Assembly (NCBI GenBank): GCA_963929865.1
Contig: CAWVKK010000080.1
Span: forward strand, 1 to 64,000
DNA from: JAGZHZ01 sp963929865
GTDB taxonomy: Bacteria; Bacillota; Clostridia; Lachnospirales; Lachnospiraceae
DNA: 64,000 nt
Direction: 5' to 3'
Positions 32,085-40,672 of the stretch are shown here, piece by piece. Below the pieces are notes generated by a model. That model did not search any database. It saw nothing but the letters and a program-made list of their open reading frames with translations, and had not been told where the DNA came from. Every line of letters begins with the position of its first letter. Position 1 is the stretch's first letter. The position numbers and the translations under genes are program-made.

Positions 32085-33359
32085 TCAGCGCTCCTTACAT
32101 CTTTTGGCAATCTGATTCGCCTTCTCATAAATTTTTTCCGGATCCTCGCCGACAAAAAACTCTCCGTTCTGATACAGAATCGTTCCGTTTACCATCGTCA
32201 TCGCAACGTTTTGTTTGCTTCCGCTGTACACGATATTTTTTGATATGTTGTGGATCGGCTGCATGTTAGGCTGGTGCAGATCAATCAAGATCAGATCCGC
32301 AAGCTTTCCCTGCTCGATCGTGTCGCAGTCGAAAAGGCGCATCGCCTTCGCGCTGCCTGCCGTGGCCATAAACAGAACCTGATCGGCGTCGACGCTTGAG
32401 GCGTCTCTCTCCCTTAATTTTGCCAGTCCTGTCGTCAAAAACATCTCCCGGAACATATCCAGACAGTTATTGCTTGCCGGACCGTCCGTTCCGATTCCGA
32501 TATTGATTCCCATCTCCATCATTTCTCTGATCGGCGCGATTCCGCTTGCAAGCTTTGTGTTGGATCCGGGGTTTGTCACAACGGACATTCCTCTTTTGCG
32601 GAAGATGTTCATATCCTCCTCGTTGACCCATACGCAGTGATATCCTCCGCCTCCGTATTCAAACATCCCAAGGCTGTCCAGATAGACTGCCGGGGTCGTG
32701 CCGTGCCGCTCTATGCACCCTTTCGTCTCTTCTTCTGTCTCCGCCATATGGGTATACACAGGAGCCTTGCTCTGCTGCGCAAGCGCTGCCAGCTCTTTGA
32801 GCAGTTCTTCCGACGTCGTGTATTCTGCGTGGAAGCCCAGCTCAAACCGGATCAGCTCATGAAAATGGTTATACTTTTCATACCACCGCTCCAGTTCCTG
32901 AACCGACTGTGAGAAGTTATTCACTCCTCCGACCATGACGGTCCGGAATCCCATATCCACAGACGCCTGCGCGATGGTGTCCGGCGTCAGATACATGTCA
33001 AAATTCGATGTAATGCCGCTCGTCAGATATTCCAGGATGGCAAGCTTTGACAGCTCATAGACATCATCCGGCGTCAGCTTTGCCTCCATCGGAAACACCT
33101 GCCTGTTCAGCCAGTCCAAAAGAGGAAGGTCGTCCGCATAGGAGCGCAGAAACGTCATCGCAGAATGCGTATGCGCGTTTTTAAATCCGGGCATCAGCAG
33201 ATTCCCTTTTCCGTCTATCTCCCGGTCAAAGGCTTCTGTTTTTTCCTTTGGGTTTCCCACATAGGAAATCCGATTGCCTTCTACCCAGACTTCCCCTTCC
33301 AGGATCTCAAACTTGGGACCTTTCGTCAAAATCTTAATGTTATAGAAACGTGTCTTCAT
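32085..33359 (-). CDS. mtaD: 5-Methylthioadenosine / S-adenosylhomocysteine deaminase-like amidohydrolase
   Basis: The 424-residue protein is a metal-dependent amidohydrolase: GEVWVEGNRISYVG, the His63-x-His65 pair in KNAHTHSAM, a later His in YTHMAETEEE, HCVWVNEED, and the metal Asp in GTDGPASNN. The family (MtaD, DadD, SAH deaminases) turns adenosine analogues into inosine analogues with release of ammonia. ATG 33359 is used; AGGAGG is 13 bases upstream, a rather long distance, and an upstream extension of 23 residues is unconserved. It is the last gene of the ABC transporter unit, which points to a nucleoside substrate such as methylthioadenosine, S-adenosylhomocysteine or 5'-deoxyadenosine. 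Confidence 0.85.
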   Translation of the reverse strand: MKTRFYNIKILTKGPKFEILEGEVWVEGNRISYVGNPKEKTEAFDREIDGKGNLLMPGFKNAHTHSAMTFLRSYADDLPLLDWLNRQVFPMEAKLTPDDVYELSKLAILEYLTSGITSNFDMYLTPDTIAQASVDMGFRTVMVGGVNNFSQSVQELERWYEKYNHFHELIRFELGFHAEYTTSEELLKELAALAQQSKAPVYTHMAETEEETKGCIERHGTTPAVYLDSLGMFEYGGGGYHCVWVNEEDMNIFRKRGMSVVTNPGSNTKLASGIAPIREMMEMGINIGIGTDGPASNNCLDMFREMFLTTGLAKLRERDASSVDADQVLFMATAGSAKAMRLFDCDTIEQGKLADLILIDLHQPNMQPIHNISKNIVYSGSKQNVAMTMVNGTILYQNGEFFVGEDPEKIYEKANQIAKRCKER

Positions 33360-33424
33360 CGTCTGCCTGATTCCTCCTAATCGTCTATCGTTCACGCCAG
33401 GGTTGGTCTGTCTTGACCCTGCCG

Positions 33425-34384
33425 TCATCGTTTGCCTTTGTCGTAGATTTCTCCCAGCGCTCTCGGAGCCTGATTATGCTTTGAGAAGAAAATCAGCAGC
33501 AGCAGCGTCATCACATAGGGAAGCGTCATCACAAGATCCGAATAGCTGCTCGGCATTTCCAGCTGTTTTACGAGGAAATATCCGCCTGATCTTGCAAAAC
33601 CGAAAATCAGGACCGCCCCGAGCGTAGGAAGAATTTTCCAGTTTCCAAAAATCATCGCCGCAATTGCCAGGTATCCGTATCCGACATAGATGCTTGAGGA
33701 AAAGTTTGCTGAAATCGAATACGCAAAACAGATTCCTGCCAGTCCGGAAAGCGCGCCGGAGATCATCACTGCAACGAGGCGGACCCTTCCTACATTGATT
33801 CCGGCTGCGTCGACTGCGTGAGGATTGTCGCCGCACGCTCTTAAGTGCAGTCCGAAGCGGGTCTGGTACATGACATACCACGCGATAAACGCCACCACAA
33901 TGATGATAAATTCAAACGGATAAATCTGCTGAAAAATTCCTCCTATCACCGGAATTTCCGACAGTCCCGGAATGGTGATCCGTTTGGAGACTCCCAGGAC
34001 GAATCTGTCAGAGGTTGCCCCGAACACGCCCTTGTTGATTGCCTTTGTCAGGAAAGCAGTCAGAGCCATTCCCAAAATATTGATCACAACGCCGCTGATT
34101 ACCTGGTTCGCCTTAAATTTAATGCACAGCAGCGCATGGAGCAGCGCATACACCATGCCGCCCAGCATTGCGAAGAGCAGCGCTACATAGAAGGGAATCT
34201 GCGAGCTGTTTCCAACCCACTGCATCATAAAAATAGCCGCCAGCGCTCCCGTGAAGGCCCCGACTCCCTGCAGACCTTCCAGGGCCAGATTGGTGATGCC
34301 GCTTCTCTCTGAATAGATGCCTCCAATTGCCATGATAAACAGCGGCAGTGCAAAAGAAAGACCGTCAATAAAAATCGTATTCAT
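33425..34384 (-). CDS. Nucleoside-type ABC transporter permease (second)
   Basis: The 319-residue membrane protein matches the BPD_transp_2 permease family of BMP-dependent importers (NupQ/YufQ type): IYSERSGITNLALEGLQGVGAF at the start, QVISGVVINILGMALTAF, and LRACGDNPHAVDAAGINVGRVRL, the cytoplasmic coupling segment. About eight to nine helices are expected. It begins directly after the stop of the first permease with no gap. Together they form the membrane channel for nucleosides. Confidence 0.9.
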   Translation of the reverse strand: MNTIFIDGLSFALPLFIMAIGGIYSERSGITNLALEGLQGVGAFTGALAAIFMMQWVGNSSQIPFYVALLFAMLGGMVYALLHALLCIKFKANQVISGVVINILGMALTAFLTKAINKGVFGATSDRFVLGVSKRITIPGLSEIPVIGGIFQQIYPFEFIIIVVAFIAWYVMYQTRFGLHLRACGDNPHAVDAAGINVGRVRLVAVMISGALSGLAGICFAYSISANFSSSIYVGYGYLAIAAMIFGNWKILPTLGAVLIFGFARSGGYFLVKQLEMPSSYSDLVMTLPYVMTLLLLIFFSKHNQAPRALGEIYDKGKR

Positions 34385-35479
34385 TTATTTGTCCTCCTTT
34401 CTGCGTTTTGCTACGTAGCGGATGTAAGCCCCGCACGCGCTGAACAGCAGGATAATTCCTGTGATTACCGATACGATTTCCGACTCCACGCCGGATGTGG
34501 AACTCATGTACGTGCTTCCCTTGCTGATCAGCGTGATCATAAAGGAAGACAGCAGAATCCCAAGCGGATTGCTGTTTCCCAAGAGAGAAACCGCAATCGA
34601 ATCAAATCCCATGCTCGGCAGAACGCCCGGCTGGATCGATCCGTAATATCCCATATAATACGTAATTCCGGCAAGACCTGCAAGACCTCCTGAGATGACC
34701 ATCGAAAGCACCATGGTTTTTCCCACTTTAATTCCCGCATATTTTGCAGCCGTTGTGCTCGCTCCCACCGTTTTAATCTCGTATCCGACTGTCGTCTTTT
34801 TAATCAGAAAATAGATCAGCACCGCCACGATCACCGCGATGGGAAAAGCAAGCGGCAGATCAATCTTTAAATTTCCGATCTCTGTGTTCATCATCGACCA
34901 GCGCGATTCCTGGCTGACCGTCTGGGACTGTCTGGAGATCGGGTTGACATACTGCGTCTTGATGAAAAAACTGATGATGTACTGCGCGATATAGTTGATC
35001 ATAATGGAGGAGACGACTTCATTGATATTGAACTTATATTTCAAAAATCCAATGATTCCGCCGACAACTGCTCCCACTGCGATACCGATCACAAGCGCCA
35101 GAGGCTTTGCGATTCCTGCTCCCAGACTGCTGTAGCCCACCACCACAGTCGTTATAAATCCTGCCGTCAGCATCTGACCGGAAACGCCGATATTAAACAG
35201 ACCTGCCTTAAATGCAACCGCAACCGCAAGAGCTGCGAAAATCATCGGGGTCAGGGCGTTTAAAAAGCTGGTGAAATCGGTGAGCATACTTTTAAATCCC
35301 GCGTAGGACGGCTTCGGCAGCAGCCCGCATCCCTGCAGCAGATTCATATACGCGGTAAGCGGATTGTATCCTAAAAAGAGCATAATCACCGCGCCGACGA
35401 GTAATCCGATCAGAACTGCAAACAGAGGAACGACAATCGGAGCAGTTTTGTCATTGCTCAATAAATTATTTTTCTTCAT
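34385..35479 (-). CDS. Nucleoside-type ABC transporter permease (first)
   Basis: The 364-residue membrane protein is the larger permease (NupP/YufP type): an N-terminal helix, then NALTPMIFAALAVAVAFKAGLFNIGVSGQ, NEVVSSIMINYIAQYIISF, and the coupling segment VGASTTAAKYAGIKVGKTMVL. It overlaps the ATPase gene by 14 bases and abuts the second permease. A Lys-rich C-terminal end (KRRKEDK) faces the cytoplasm. Confidence 0.9.
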   Translation of the reverse strand: MKKNNLLSNDKTAPIVVPLFAVLIGLLVGAVIMLFLGYNPLTAYMNLLQGCGLLPKPSYAGFKSMLTDFTSFLNALTPMIFAALAVAVAFKAGLFNIGVSGQMLTAGFITTVVVGYSSLGAGIAKPLALVIGIAVGAVVGGIIGFLKYKFNINEVVSSIMINYIAQYIISFFIKTQYVNPISRQSQTVSQESRWSMMNTEIGNLKIDLPLAFPIAVIVAVLIYFLIKKTTVGYEIKTVGASTTAAKYAGIKVGKTMVLSMVISGGLAGLAGITYYMGYYGSIQPGVLPSMGFDSIAVSLLGNSNPLGILLSSFMITLISKGSTYMSSTSGVESEIVSVITGIILLFSACGAYIRYVAKRRKEDK

Positions 35480-37010
35480 GCTGTTTTACCCCCATCATAA
35501 ATTCTCCGACTTCATTCGTCGTCAGAGATTTTGCGTCTGCAATCTTTTGAATCTCTCCGTTATAAATAACGGCAATCGTATCTGCACAGTTCATGATTTC
35601 ATCTAATTCCAGAGAAATCAAAAGGATTGCTTTTCCTTTATCTCTTTCTTCTATCATTTGTTTATGGATCTTTTCAATTGCTCCGATATCAAGTCCGCGT
35701 GTCGGCTGTACAAAAATCAGCAGCGGAAAGTCCATCTCCGTCTCGCGTGCGATAATTGCCTTCTGCTGATTTCCGCCGCTCATCGAACGCACAATCGTTT
35801 TATTTCCCTGTCCGCTTCGCACATCATATTTTTCAATTAATTTTTCGCTGTACTTTGAAAATTCGTCCTGTCTTAGAATTCCTTTTTTTGAAAACGGCTC
35901 CTGGAAATAATTTTTTAAGACCATATTGTCCTCTAAAGTAAAATCCAGAACCAGACCGTATCTCTGTCTGTCTTCCGGTATATACGCAATTCCCTCCAGT
36001 GTCCTCTTTCGGATACTTTCATGGGTAATTTCTTTTCCATTTAACAAAATCCGACCGCTCGACGCTGGGAGGAGTCCTACAATGGCATCCGCAATCTCTA
36101 CCTGCCCGTTTCCGGATACTCCGGCGATCGCCAAAATTTCTCCCGCACGAATTGAAAAAGAGACATTTTTTACAACCTGAAAATGGTTTTCATTTTCCAC
36201 ACAAAGATTTTCCACCTGCAGCACCGTCTCTTTAAAATCCGGCTCTTTCTTTTCCACTTCAAAGGTCACTTCCCGTCCGACCATCAAGTTTGCCATCTGC
36301 TTTGTGGAAGTCGTCTTCACATCCAGAACATCGATCAGCTTTCCTCTGCACAAAATCGCGCAGCGGTCCGCCACTTTTTTGATCTCTTCCAGTTTATGCG
36401 TGATTAGAATAATCGTTTTTCCGTTGTCTCTGAGTCCTCTGATAATTTCCAGCAGAAATTCAATCTCCTGCGGCGTAAGGACAGCTGTGGGCTCGTCAAA
36501 GATCAAAATCTCCGCTTCCCGGTACAGCATTTTTAAAATTTCTACGCGCTGCTGGATTGAGACGTTGATCTCGCTGATTTTTTTCGTCGGATCTACTTCC
36601 AGCCCATATTTTCTGGAAAGCTCCGCAATTTTTTGGTTGGCTCCTTTTCGGTCGACATAGGGAAGCACCCCTAAAAATTTTTTCTGGGGTTCGATTCCCA
36701 TAATAATATTTTCTGCAATCGTATAATCCTGCACCAGTTTAAAATGCTGATGCACCATTCCAATACTCAGTTTTGTAGCATATGTCGGAGAGGAAATCCG
36801 TTCCTTTTTTCCATGAATATAAATTTCACCCTCATCCGGTTCATACATACCGAAGAGCATACTCATCAAAGTCGATTTGCCTGCTCCGTTTTCCCCTAAA
36901 AGCGCATAGATCTCTCCTTTTTTTATCTGAATCGACACATCGCTGTTTGCGACAATTCCGGGGAAACGCTTGGTGATATGCCTCATCTCCACAATATATT
37001 CTTCCTGCAT
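35466..37010 (-). CDS. Nucleoside-type ABC transporter ATP-binding protein
   Basis: The 514-residue protein has two ABC domains. The first has Walker A GENGAGKST (39-47), an unusual signature NVSIQQRVEI, and Walker B IFDEPTAV. The second has a degenerate Walker A (GVSGNGQVE), a normal signature SGGNQQKA and IFVQPTRGLDIG in place of a classic Walker B. This asymmetric pattern is typical of the sugar- and nucleoside-import ATPases (RbsA, MglA, NupO). It follows the BMP gene after a terminator-like hairpin, so its expression is probably lower than that of the binding protein. Confidence 0.92.
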   Translation of the reverse strand: MQEEYIVEMRHITKRFPGIVANSDVSIQIKKGEIYALLGENGAGKSTLMSMLFGMYEPDEGEIYIHGKKERISSPTYATKLSIGMVHQHFKLVQDYTIAENIIMGIEPQKKFLGVLPYVDRKGANQKIAELSRKYGLEVDPTKKISEINVSIQQRVEILKMLYREAEILIFDEPTAVLTPQEIEFLLEIIRGLRDNGKTIILITHKLEEIKKVADRCAILCRGKLIDVLDVKTTSTKQMANLMVGREVTFEVEKKEPDFKETVLQVENLCVENENHFQVVKNVSFSIRAGEILAIAGVSGNGQVEIADAIVGLLPASSGRILLNGKEITHESIRKRTLEGIAYIPEDRQRYGLVLDFTLEDNMVLKNYFQEPFSKKGILRQDEFSKYSEKLIEKYDVRSGQGNKTIVRSMSGGNQQKAIIARETEMDFPLLIFVQPTRGLDIGAIEKIHKQMIEERDKGKAILLISLELDEIMNCADTIAVIYNGEIQKIADAKSLTTNEVGEFMMGVKQHEEK

Positions 37011-37098
37011 ATCTTCTCTCCTTATTTTCCTGATACTTGTTTCTCAGCGCAGGTTTTTCTCTTATCTTTTTTTCAGACCGTCCATTTTTATGAAGTGA

Positions 37099-37158
37099 AA
37101 AGAAAGGGCTGTCACAAAACAAGCCAAACTGCAATTTCTTTGTTTTGAGACAGCCCTT
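37099..37158 (-). terminator. Partial terminator between BMP gene and ATPase gene
   Basis: AAGGGCTGTC (minus, 37158-37149) pairs with GACAGCCCTT (37113-37104), extended by a CAAAAC/GTTTTG stem, followed by TCTTTTC. It comes ten bases after the lipoprotein gene and probably lets only part of transcription into the ATPase and permease genes. Confidence 0.8.
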
Positions 37159-37168
37159 ATTCTCTGTA

Positions 37169-38359
37169 TTAATTCAGCCCTGGAAAATCTTCCGGCGTAT
37201 ATCCGTTAAAGTTGGAAGCCGGCACGATGGTTCCGTCCTTCACTAATGGATAAACCTCATCCAGTTTTGCCACTGTATCTTCAGAAAGCTGTTGTCTTCC
37301 TTCCTCTTTTACATACCCTGTCGAATCGGTGTCTGCCTGGAGCACTGCGTTTCCGCCTTCAAATGTTCCGTCTACGATCGCAGTCAGCTGTTTTTCCACA
37401 TTCGCGTCCATCACCTTCAGTACGGAAGTCAGGATAATATTCTGGTCGCCGTTTACGCCGTCGTCATACTGGTCTACGTCGCATCCGATTACCTTTACAT
37501 CCGTTCCGGCTGCCTGCGCTTCTTTTGCTGCTGTAAACACGCCGTTTCCGGAATCACCTGCTGCTACAAATAAAACGTCTGCGCCCTGTGAAATCAGGTC
37601 CGTTCCGACAATTTTTCCTGTCGATTCATCTGCAAAGCTTCCGATATAGTTGCCTCCGACATCTGTGCTTGTCACATCGATTCCCGCATAGGACGGCAGC
37701 TCCACAACCTCTACGGCTGTTCCGTACTGTGTGTTTGCATAGTTGACGCCGGATTCAAATCCATACTGATAATTTACATTTGAAGGATATGCGATTCCGT
37801 TTACGACCGCTACTTTGTTTGTCTTTGTCTCAAGCGCTGCCGCAATGCCTGCAAAGAATCCGCTCTCCTGCTCTGCAAATGTCATGGCGTATACGTTTTC
37901 AACCTCAATTTCCGTTCCCTCTGCATCCGTCGGATTTGAGTCAACCAGGATAAATTTCACATCCGGGTTGTCCTGTGCGATTGTTCCAATGCCTGCGAAC
38001 TGGAATCCGCAGCATACAATCACATCATAATCTGCCACAATATCCGCTACCGCCTGAATAGCTGCGGCTGTGTCTCCCGTCTCTTCTCTTACAGCCTGTA
38101 CGGTTGCTTCCGGGTGAGATTCAATAAAGCTTAAAATTCCTTCATAATTGTTCTGATTAAAGCTTCCGTCATCGACTCCTGAAGGGCTGCTGACAATCGC
38201 AATTCTCAGTCCTTCTGCGGACTTCGTTGTCTCTTCTTCGTTTTCCTGTACAGTTGCAGCCTCCGTGTCTTCTGCCTCATCCTTTTTGCTTCCGCAGCCT
38301 GCTGCCATTACCGCCACCATAGATGCGCACAACAACACGCTTACCAATTTCTTCTTCAT
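37169..38359 (-). CDS. BMP-family nucleoside-binding lipoprotein
   Basis: The 396-residue protein has a lipoprotein signal with lipobox MAAGC, an acidic linker, and a BMP (Med/PnrA-type) domain: IAIVSSPSGVDDGSFNQNNYEGI, DVIVCCGFQFAG, VKFILVDSNP, YAMTFAEQESGFFAGIAAAL, and GADVLFVAAGDSGNGV. PnrA/BmpA proteins bind purine nucleosides for the ABC importer. The Asp-Gly-Ser-Phe-Asn and Phe residues that stack on the base in PnrA are present. AAAAGGAGG is eight bases before ATG 38359; an earlier start would put extra residues before the signal. It has its own promoter inside the end of mtnA. Confidence 0.93.
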   Translation of the reverse strand: MKKKLVSVLLCASMVAVMAAGCGSKKDEAEDTEAATVQENEEETTKSAEGLRIAIVSSPSGVDDGSFNQNNYEGILSFIESHPEATVQAVREETGDTAAAIQAVADIVADYDVIVCCGFQFAGIGTIAQDNPDVKFILVDSNPTDAEGTEIEVENVYAMTFAEQESGFFAGIAAALETKTNKVAVVNGIAYPSNVNYQYGFESGVNYANTQYGTAVEVVELPSYAGIDVTSTDVGGNYIGSFADESTGKIVGTDLISQGADVLFVAAGDSGNGVFTAAKEAQAAGTDVKVIGCDVDQYDDGVNGDQNIILTSVLKVMDANVEKQLTAIVDGTFEGGNAVLQADTDSTGYVKEEGRQQLSEDTVAKLDEVYPLVKDGTIVPASNFNGYTPEDFPGLN

Positions 38360-38432
38360 GAATGTTATCCTCCTTTTCTGTGCCCAAAAAAGCACACATC
38401 AATGCAGGGAAAACCCTTGTACGAACACTTTT

Positions 38433-38461
38433 ATTGTACTACGATTCCTCTAATCTGTAAA
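38433..38461 (-). promoter_or_regulatory. Sigma-A promoter of the BMP/ABC transporter unit
   Basis: On the minus strand TTTACA (38461-38456) and TACAAT (38438-38433) are 17 bases apart, overlapping the mtnA stop. The leader of about 67 bases shows no riboswitch that I recognise. Confidence 0.65.
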
Positions 38462-39526
38462 GCAATCTTTCTTTTTTGCTTTCGCGAGGCTTTCCTCATA
38501 CGGCGCGCGGCAGATTCCGTGTTCCGTCACGATCGCGCTGATCAGAGAATGATCTGTGACGTCAAACGCTGGATTATAGCATTTGACATCGCGCAAAGCC
38601 ATCGCTTCCTTATAAAATTTGCTTTTAATCTCTTCCGGGCTGCGCTGTTCAATTACGATCTCTTCCCCCGTCTTGCACGACAGATCAATCGTGGAAGTCG
38701 GTCCTAATACATAAAACGGAATTCCGTAATGCTTTGCAAGGATCGCGACACCGCTTGTCCCAATCTTATTTGCCGTATCTCCGTTTGCCGCAATACGGTC
38801 GCATCCGACCAGACACGCCTGCACCCATCCGTTTTTCATTACAATACTTGCCATATTGTCGCAGATCAGCGTCACATCGATCCCTCCGTTTTGCAGTTCA
38901 TACGACGTTAGGCGCGCCCCCTGCAGAAGAGGTCTTGTCTCATCTGCAAAGACATGGAACTCCATTCCTTTTTCTTTTCCCAAAAACAGCGGACCTAACG
39001 CTGTCCCGTATTTGGAAGTGGCAAGCGGACCGGCGTTGCAGTGAGTCAAAATACCGTCTCCGTCTTTTAGAAGGGAGAGTCCGTACTCGGAAATTCTTCT
39101 GCACATCTCAATGTCTTCCTGCTGGATTTTTTCCGCCTCTTCTTTTAGGATGGCGACCACGTCTTTGACGGGTTTTTCGGTGTTTGCCAGCATACGCGCT
39201 TCCATTCTGTTCAGCGCCCAGCTTAAGTTGACGGCTGTCGGTCTTGAAGAATTTAAATACTCTTTTTCCTCTCTCATCTCTTTTTCAAAGAGTTCCATCG
39301 GTTTTTCTTCTTTGTCCTTGGCAAGGCAGTAGTAGCAGTACGCCGCGCAGATTCCGATTGCCGGCGCTCCTCTTACCTTCAATTCAAAGATTGCGTCATA
39401 CATCTGACGCAGCGTTTTTAATTCCAGATACTCCACCGTATTGGGGAGTTTTGTCTGATCAATAATCAGCACGCTTCGCTCTCCTGCATGGAGAAGCACA
39501 TTTTCCGCTCCAAATCTGTTTTTCAT
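38450..39526 (-). CDS. mtnA: S-methyl-5-thioribose-1-phosphate isomerase
   Basis: The 358-residue protein is MtnA-like: VRGAPAIGICAAY, RPTAVNLSWAL, the catalytic Cys163 in ILTHCNAGPLATSKYGTALG, and Asp243 in GCDRIAANGDTANKIGT. MtnA turns methylthioribose-1-phosphate, and also 5-deoxyribose-1-phosphate, into the ribulose form. No good ribosome site is seen (GAGTAG at most), which may limit translation. A possible promoter (TTGGCA 39569-39564 and TATTTT 39547-39542) would give a very short leader. The neighbours (phosphorylase, alcohol dehydrogenase, deaminase and importer) suggest a salvage pathway for 5'-modified nucleosides. The 191-base gap to the next gene upstream shows nothing else clear. 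Confidence 0.93.
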   Translation of the reverse strand: MKNRFGAENVLLHAGERSVLIIDQTKLPNTVEYLELKTLRQMYDAIFELKVRGAPAIGICAAYCYYCLAKDKEEKPMELFEKEMREEKEYLNSSRPTAVNLSWALNRMEARMLANTEKPVKDVVAILKEEAEKIQQEDIEMCRRISEYGLSLLKDGDGILTHCNAGPLATSKYGTALGPLFLGKEKGMEFHVFADETRPLLQGARLTSYELQNGGIDVTLICDNMASIVMKNGWVQACLVGCDRIAANGDTANKIGTSGVAILAKHYGIPFYVLGPTSTIDLSCKTGEEIVIEQRSPEEIKSKFYKEAMALRDVKCYNPAFDVTDHSLISAIVTEHGICRAPYEESLAKAKKKDCFTD

Positions 39527-39717
39527 TTTTATCTGCTACTCAAAATATAGGCAAATATACTCCTGCCAAGATATTGTAAGTTCTCACAAGCATTGCTTAC
39601 TGCTTCAGCGTGTATTTTTTATTCTGAAAAAAATCCAGATGCTGCTCACAAGTTTTTATACCTTTAAGACTTGTTTTTGAATATTTTGCCTAGTAGCTTC
39701 TCCTTTCCTTTTTTCTG

Positions 39718-40650
39718 CTATTCTGAAATGGCAAAGCCGGCTTTAAAAGCTTTCGATGAAAATGCTTTTTCAAAGCTCTCCAAACTGTACAGTTCGATTT
39801 CCGGCAGTATAATTCTCTTTTTGCGGAGCAAATTTAGAGCCGGCTCAAACGGACCGCATCTGCTTCCCTTGATTGTAATCTCATGGACGACAAAGTCGCT
39901 CATGTTGATGGACACCTCGCCTGCGTAAGTGCTTTTCAGCACAATAGTGCCCTGATGTCTGACGATCTTCTGCGCGAGCAGAATACCCTCTTTTGATCCG
40001 GAAGCCTCTATCACGGTCTCATACGTCTCCTCCGGCTCCAGAGTTACGTTCGCGTAAGGGCGAAACTGCTCCAGCTTTTCTTCATGGTGTCCGATCACCG
40101 TCAAGTCGATTCCTGTCAGCGCTACCACCTGCGCAATCAAAAAGGCGAGTCTTCCGTCTCCGATAATGGCGCAGTTTGTCTCCGGCTTAAGATGAACCTG
40201 CGACGCGATTTCCAGCGCAGCGGCAAGCGGTTCTGTAAAAATAGCCGTCTCCGTCGGCAGATCCCACGGCACTGCGTGGAGCAGATGCGTCTGGATCGTC
40301 ATATACTCTGCAAAGCAGCCGTCCTTCTTCTCCAGACCGATTACCTTTCTGTCGGGACAGTGCTTTTCTCTGCCCGTCCGGCAGTAAATGCACTGCCCGC
40401 ATCCGGCGTTGAGTTCGCCGACTACGCGTTTTCCGATCAGAGACTCATCATCTGACTCTTCCACAATTCCCACGAACTCATGACCCATAACTCCCTTAAA
40501 TCCCGGCTTGTAGCCTTTTAAGATTTCTTTGTCTGTATTGCACACAGCGCTCATCAAAATGCGGATCAGGCTTTCCTTTTTTTCCGGTGCCGGCTTTTTG
40601 AGATCATCGCGAAATACCGCCTTTTCGCCGTCAAAATAAATCGCTTTCAT
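39718..40650 (-). CDS. Zinc-dependent alcohol dehydrogenase-like protein
   Basis: The 310-residue protein is a medium-chain dehydrogenase: catalytic-zinc Cys in VCNTDKEIL, GHEFVG, the four structural-zinc Cys in CGQCIYCRTGREKHC, the EPLAAALE segment, and a shortened Rossmann domain (IGDGRLAFLIAQVVA). It is about 30-40 residues shorter than typical members. ATG 40650 follows AAAGGAG by seven bases. It lies between punA and mtnA; in nucleoside salvage routes through MtnA the final aldehyde (methylthioacetaldehyde or acetaldehyde) needs reduction, so such a role is plausible but inferred. A sugar or polyol substrate is also possible. Confidence 0.8.
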   Translation of the reverse strand: MKAIYFDGEKAVFRDDLKKPAPEKKESLIRILMSAVCNTDKEILKGYKPGFKGVMGHEFVGIVEESDDESLIGKRVVGELNAGCGQCIYCRTGREKHCPDRKVIGLEKKDGCFAEYMTIQTHLLHAVPWDLPTETAIFTEPLAAALEIASQVHLKPETNCAIIGDGRLAFLIAQVVALTGIDLTVIGHHEEKLEQFRPYANVTLEPEETYETVIEASGSKEGILLAQKIVRHQGTIVLKSTYAGEVSINMSDFVVHEITIKGSRCGPFEPALNLLRKKRIILPEIELYSLESFEKAFSSKAFKAGFAISE

Positions 40651-40672
40651 ATCGGTCTCCTTTCTTTTGTCT

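Noticed and set aside
38360..38449. Purine riboswitch before the BMP gene
   Set aside because: The leader is too short and has none of the conserved purine aptamer loops.
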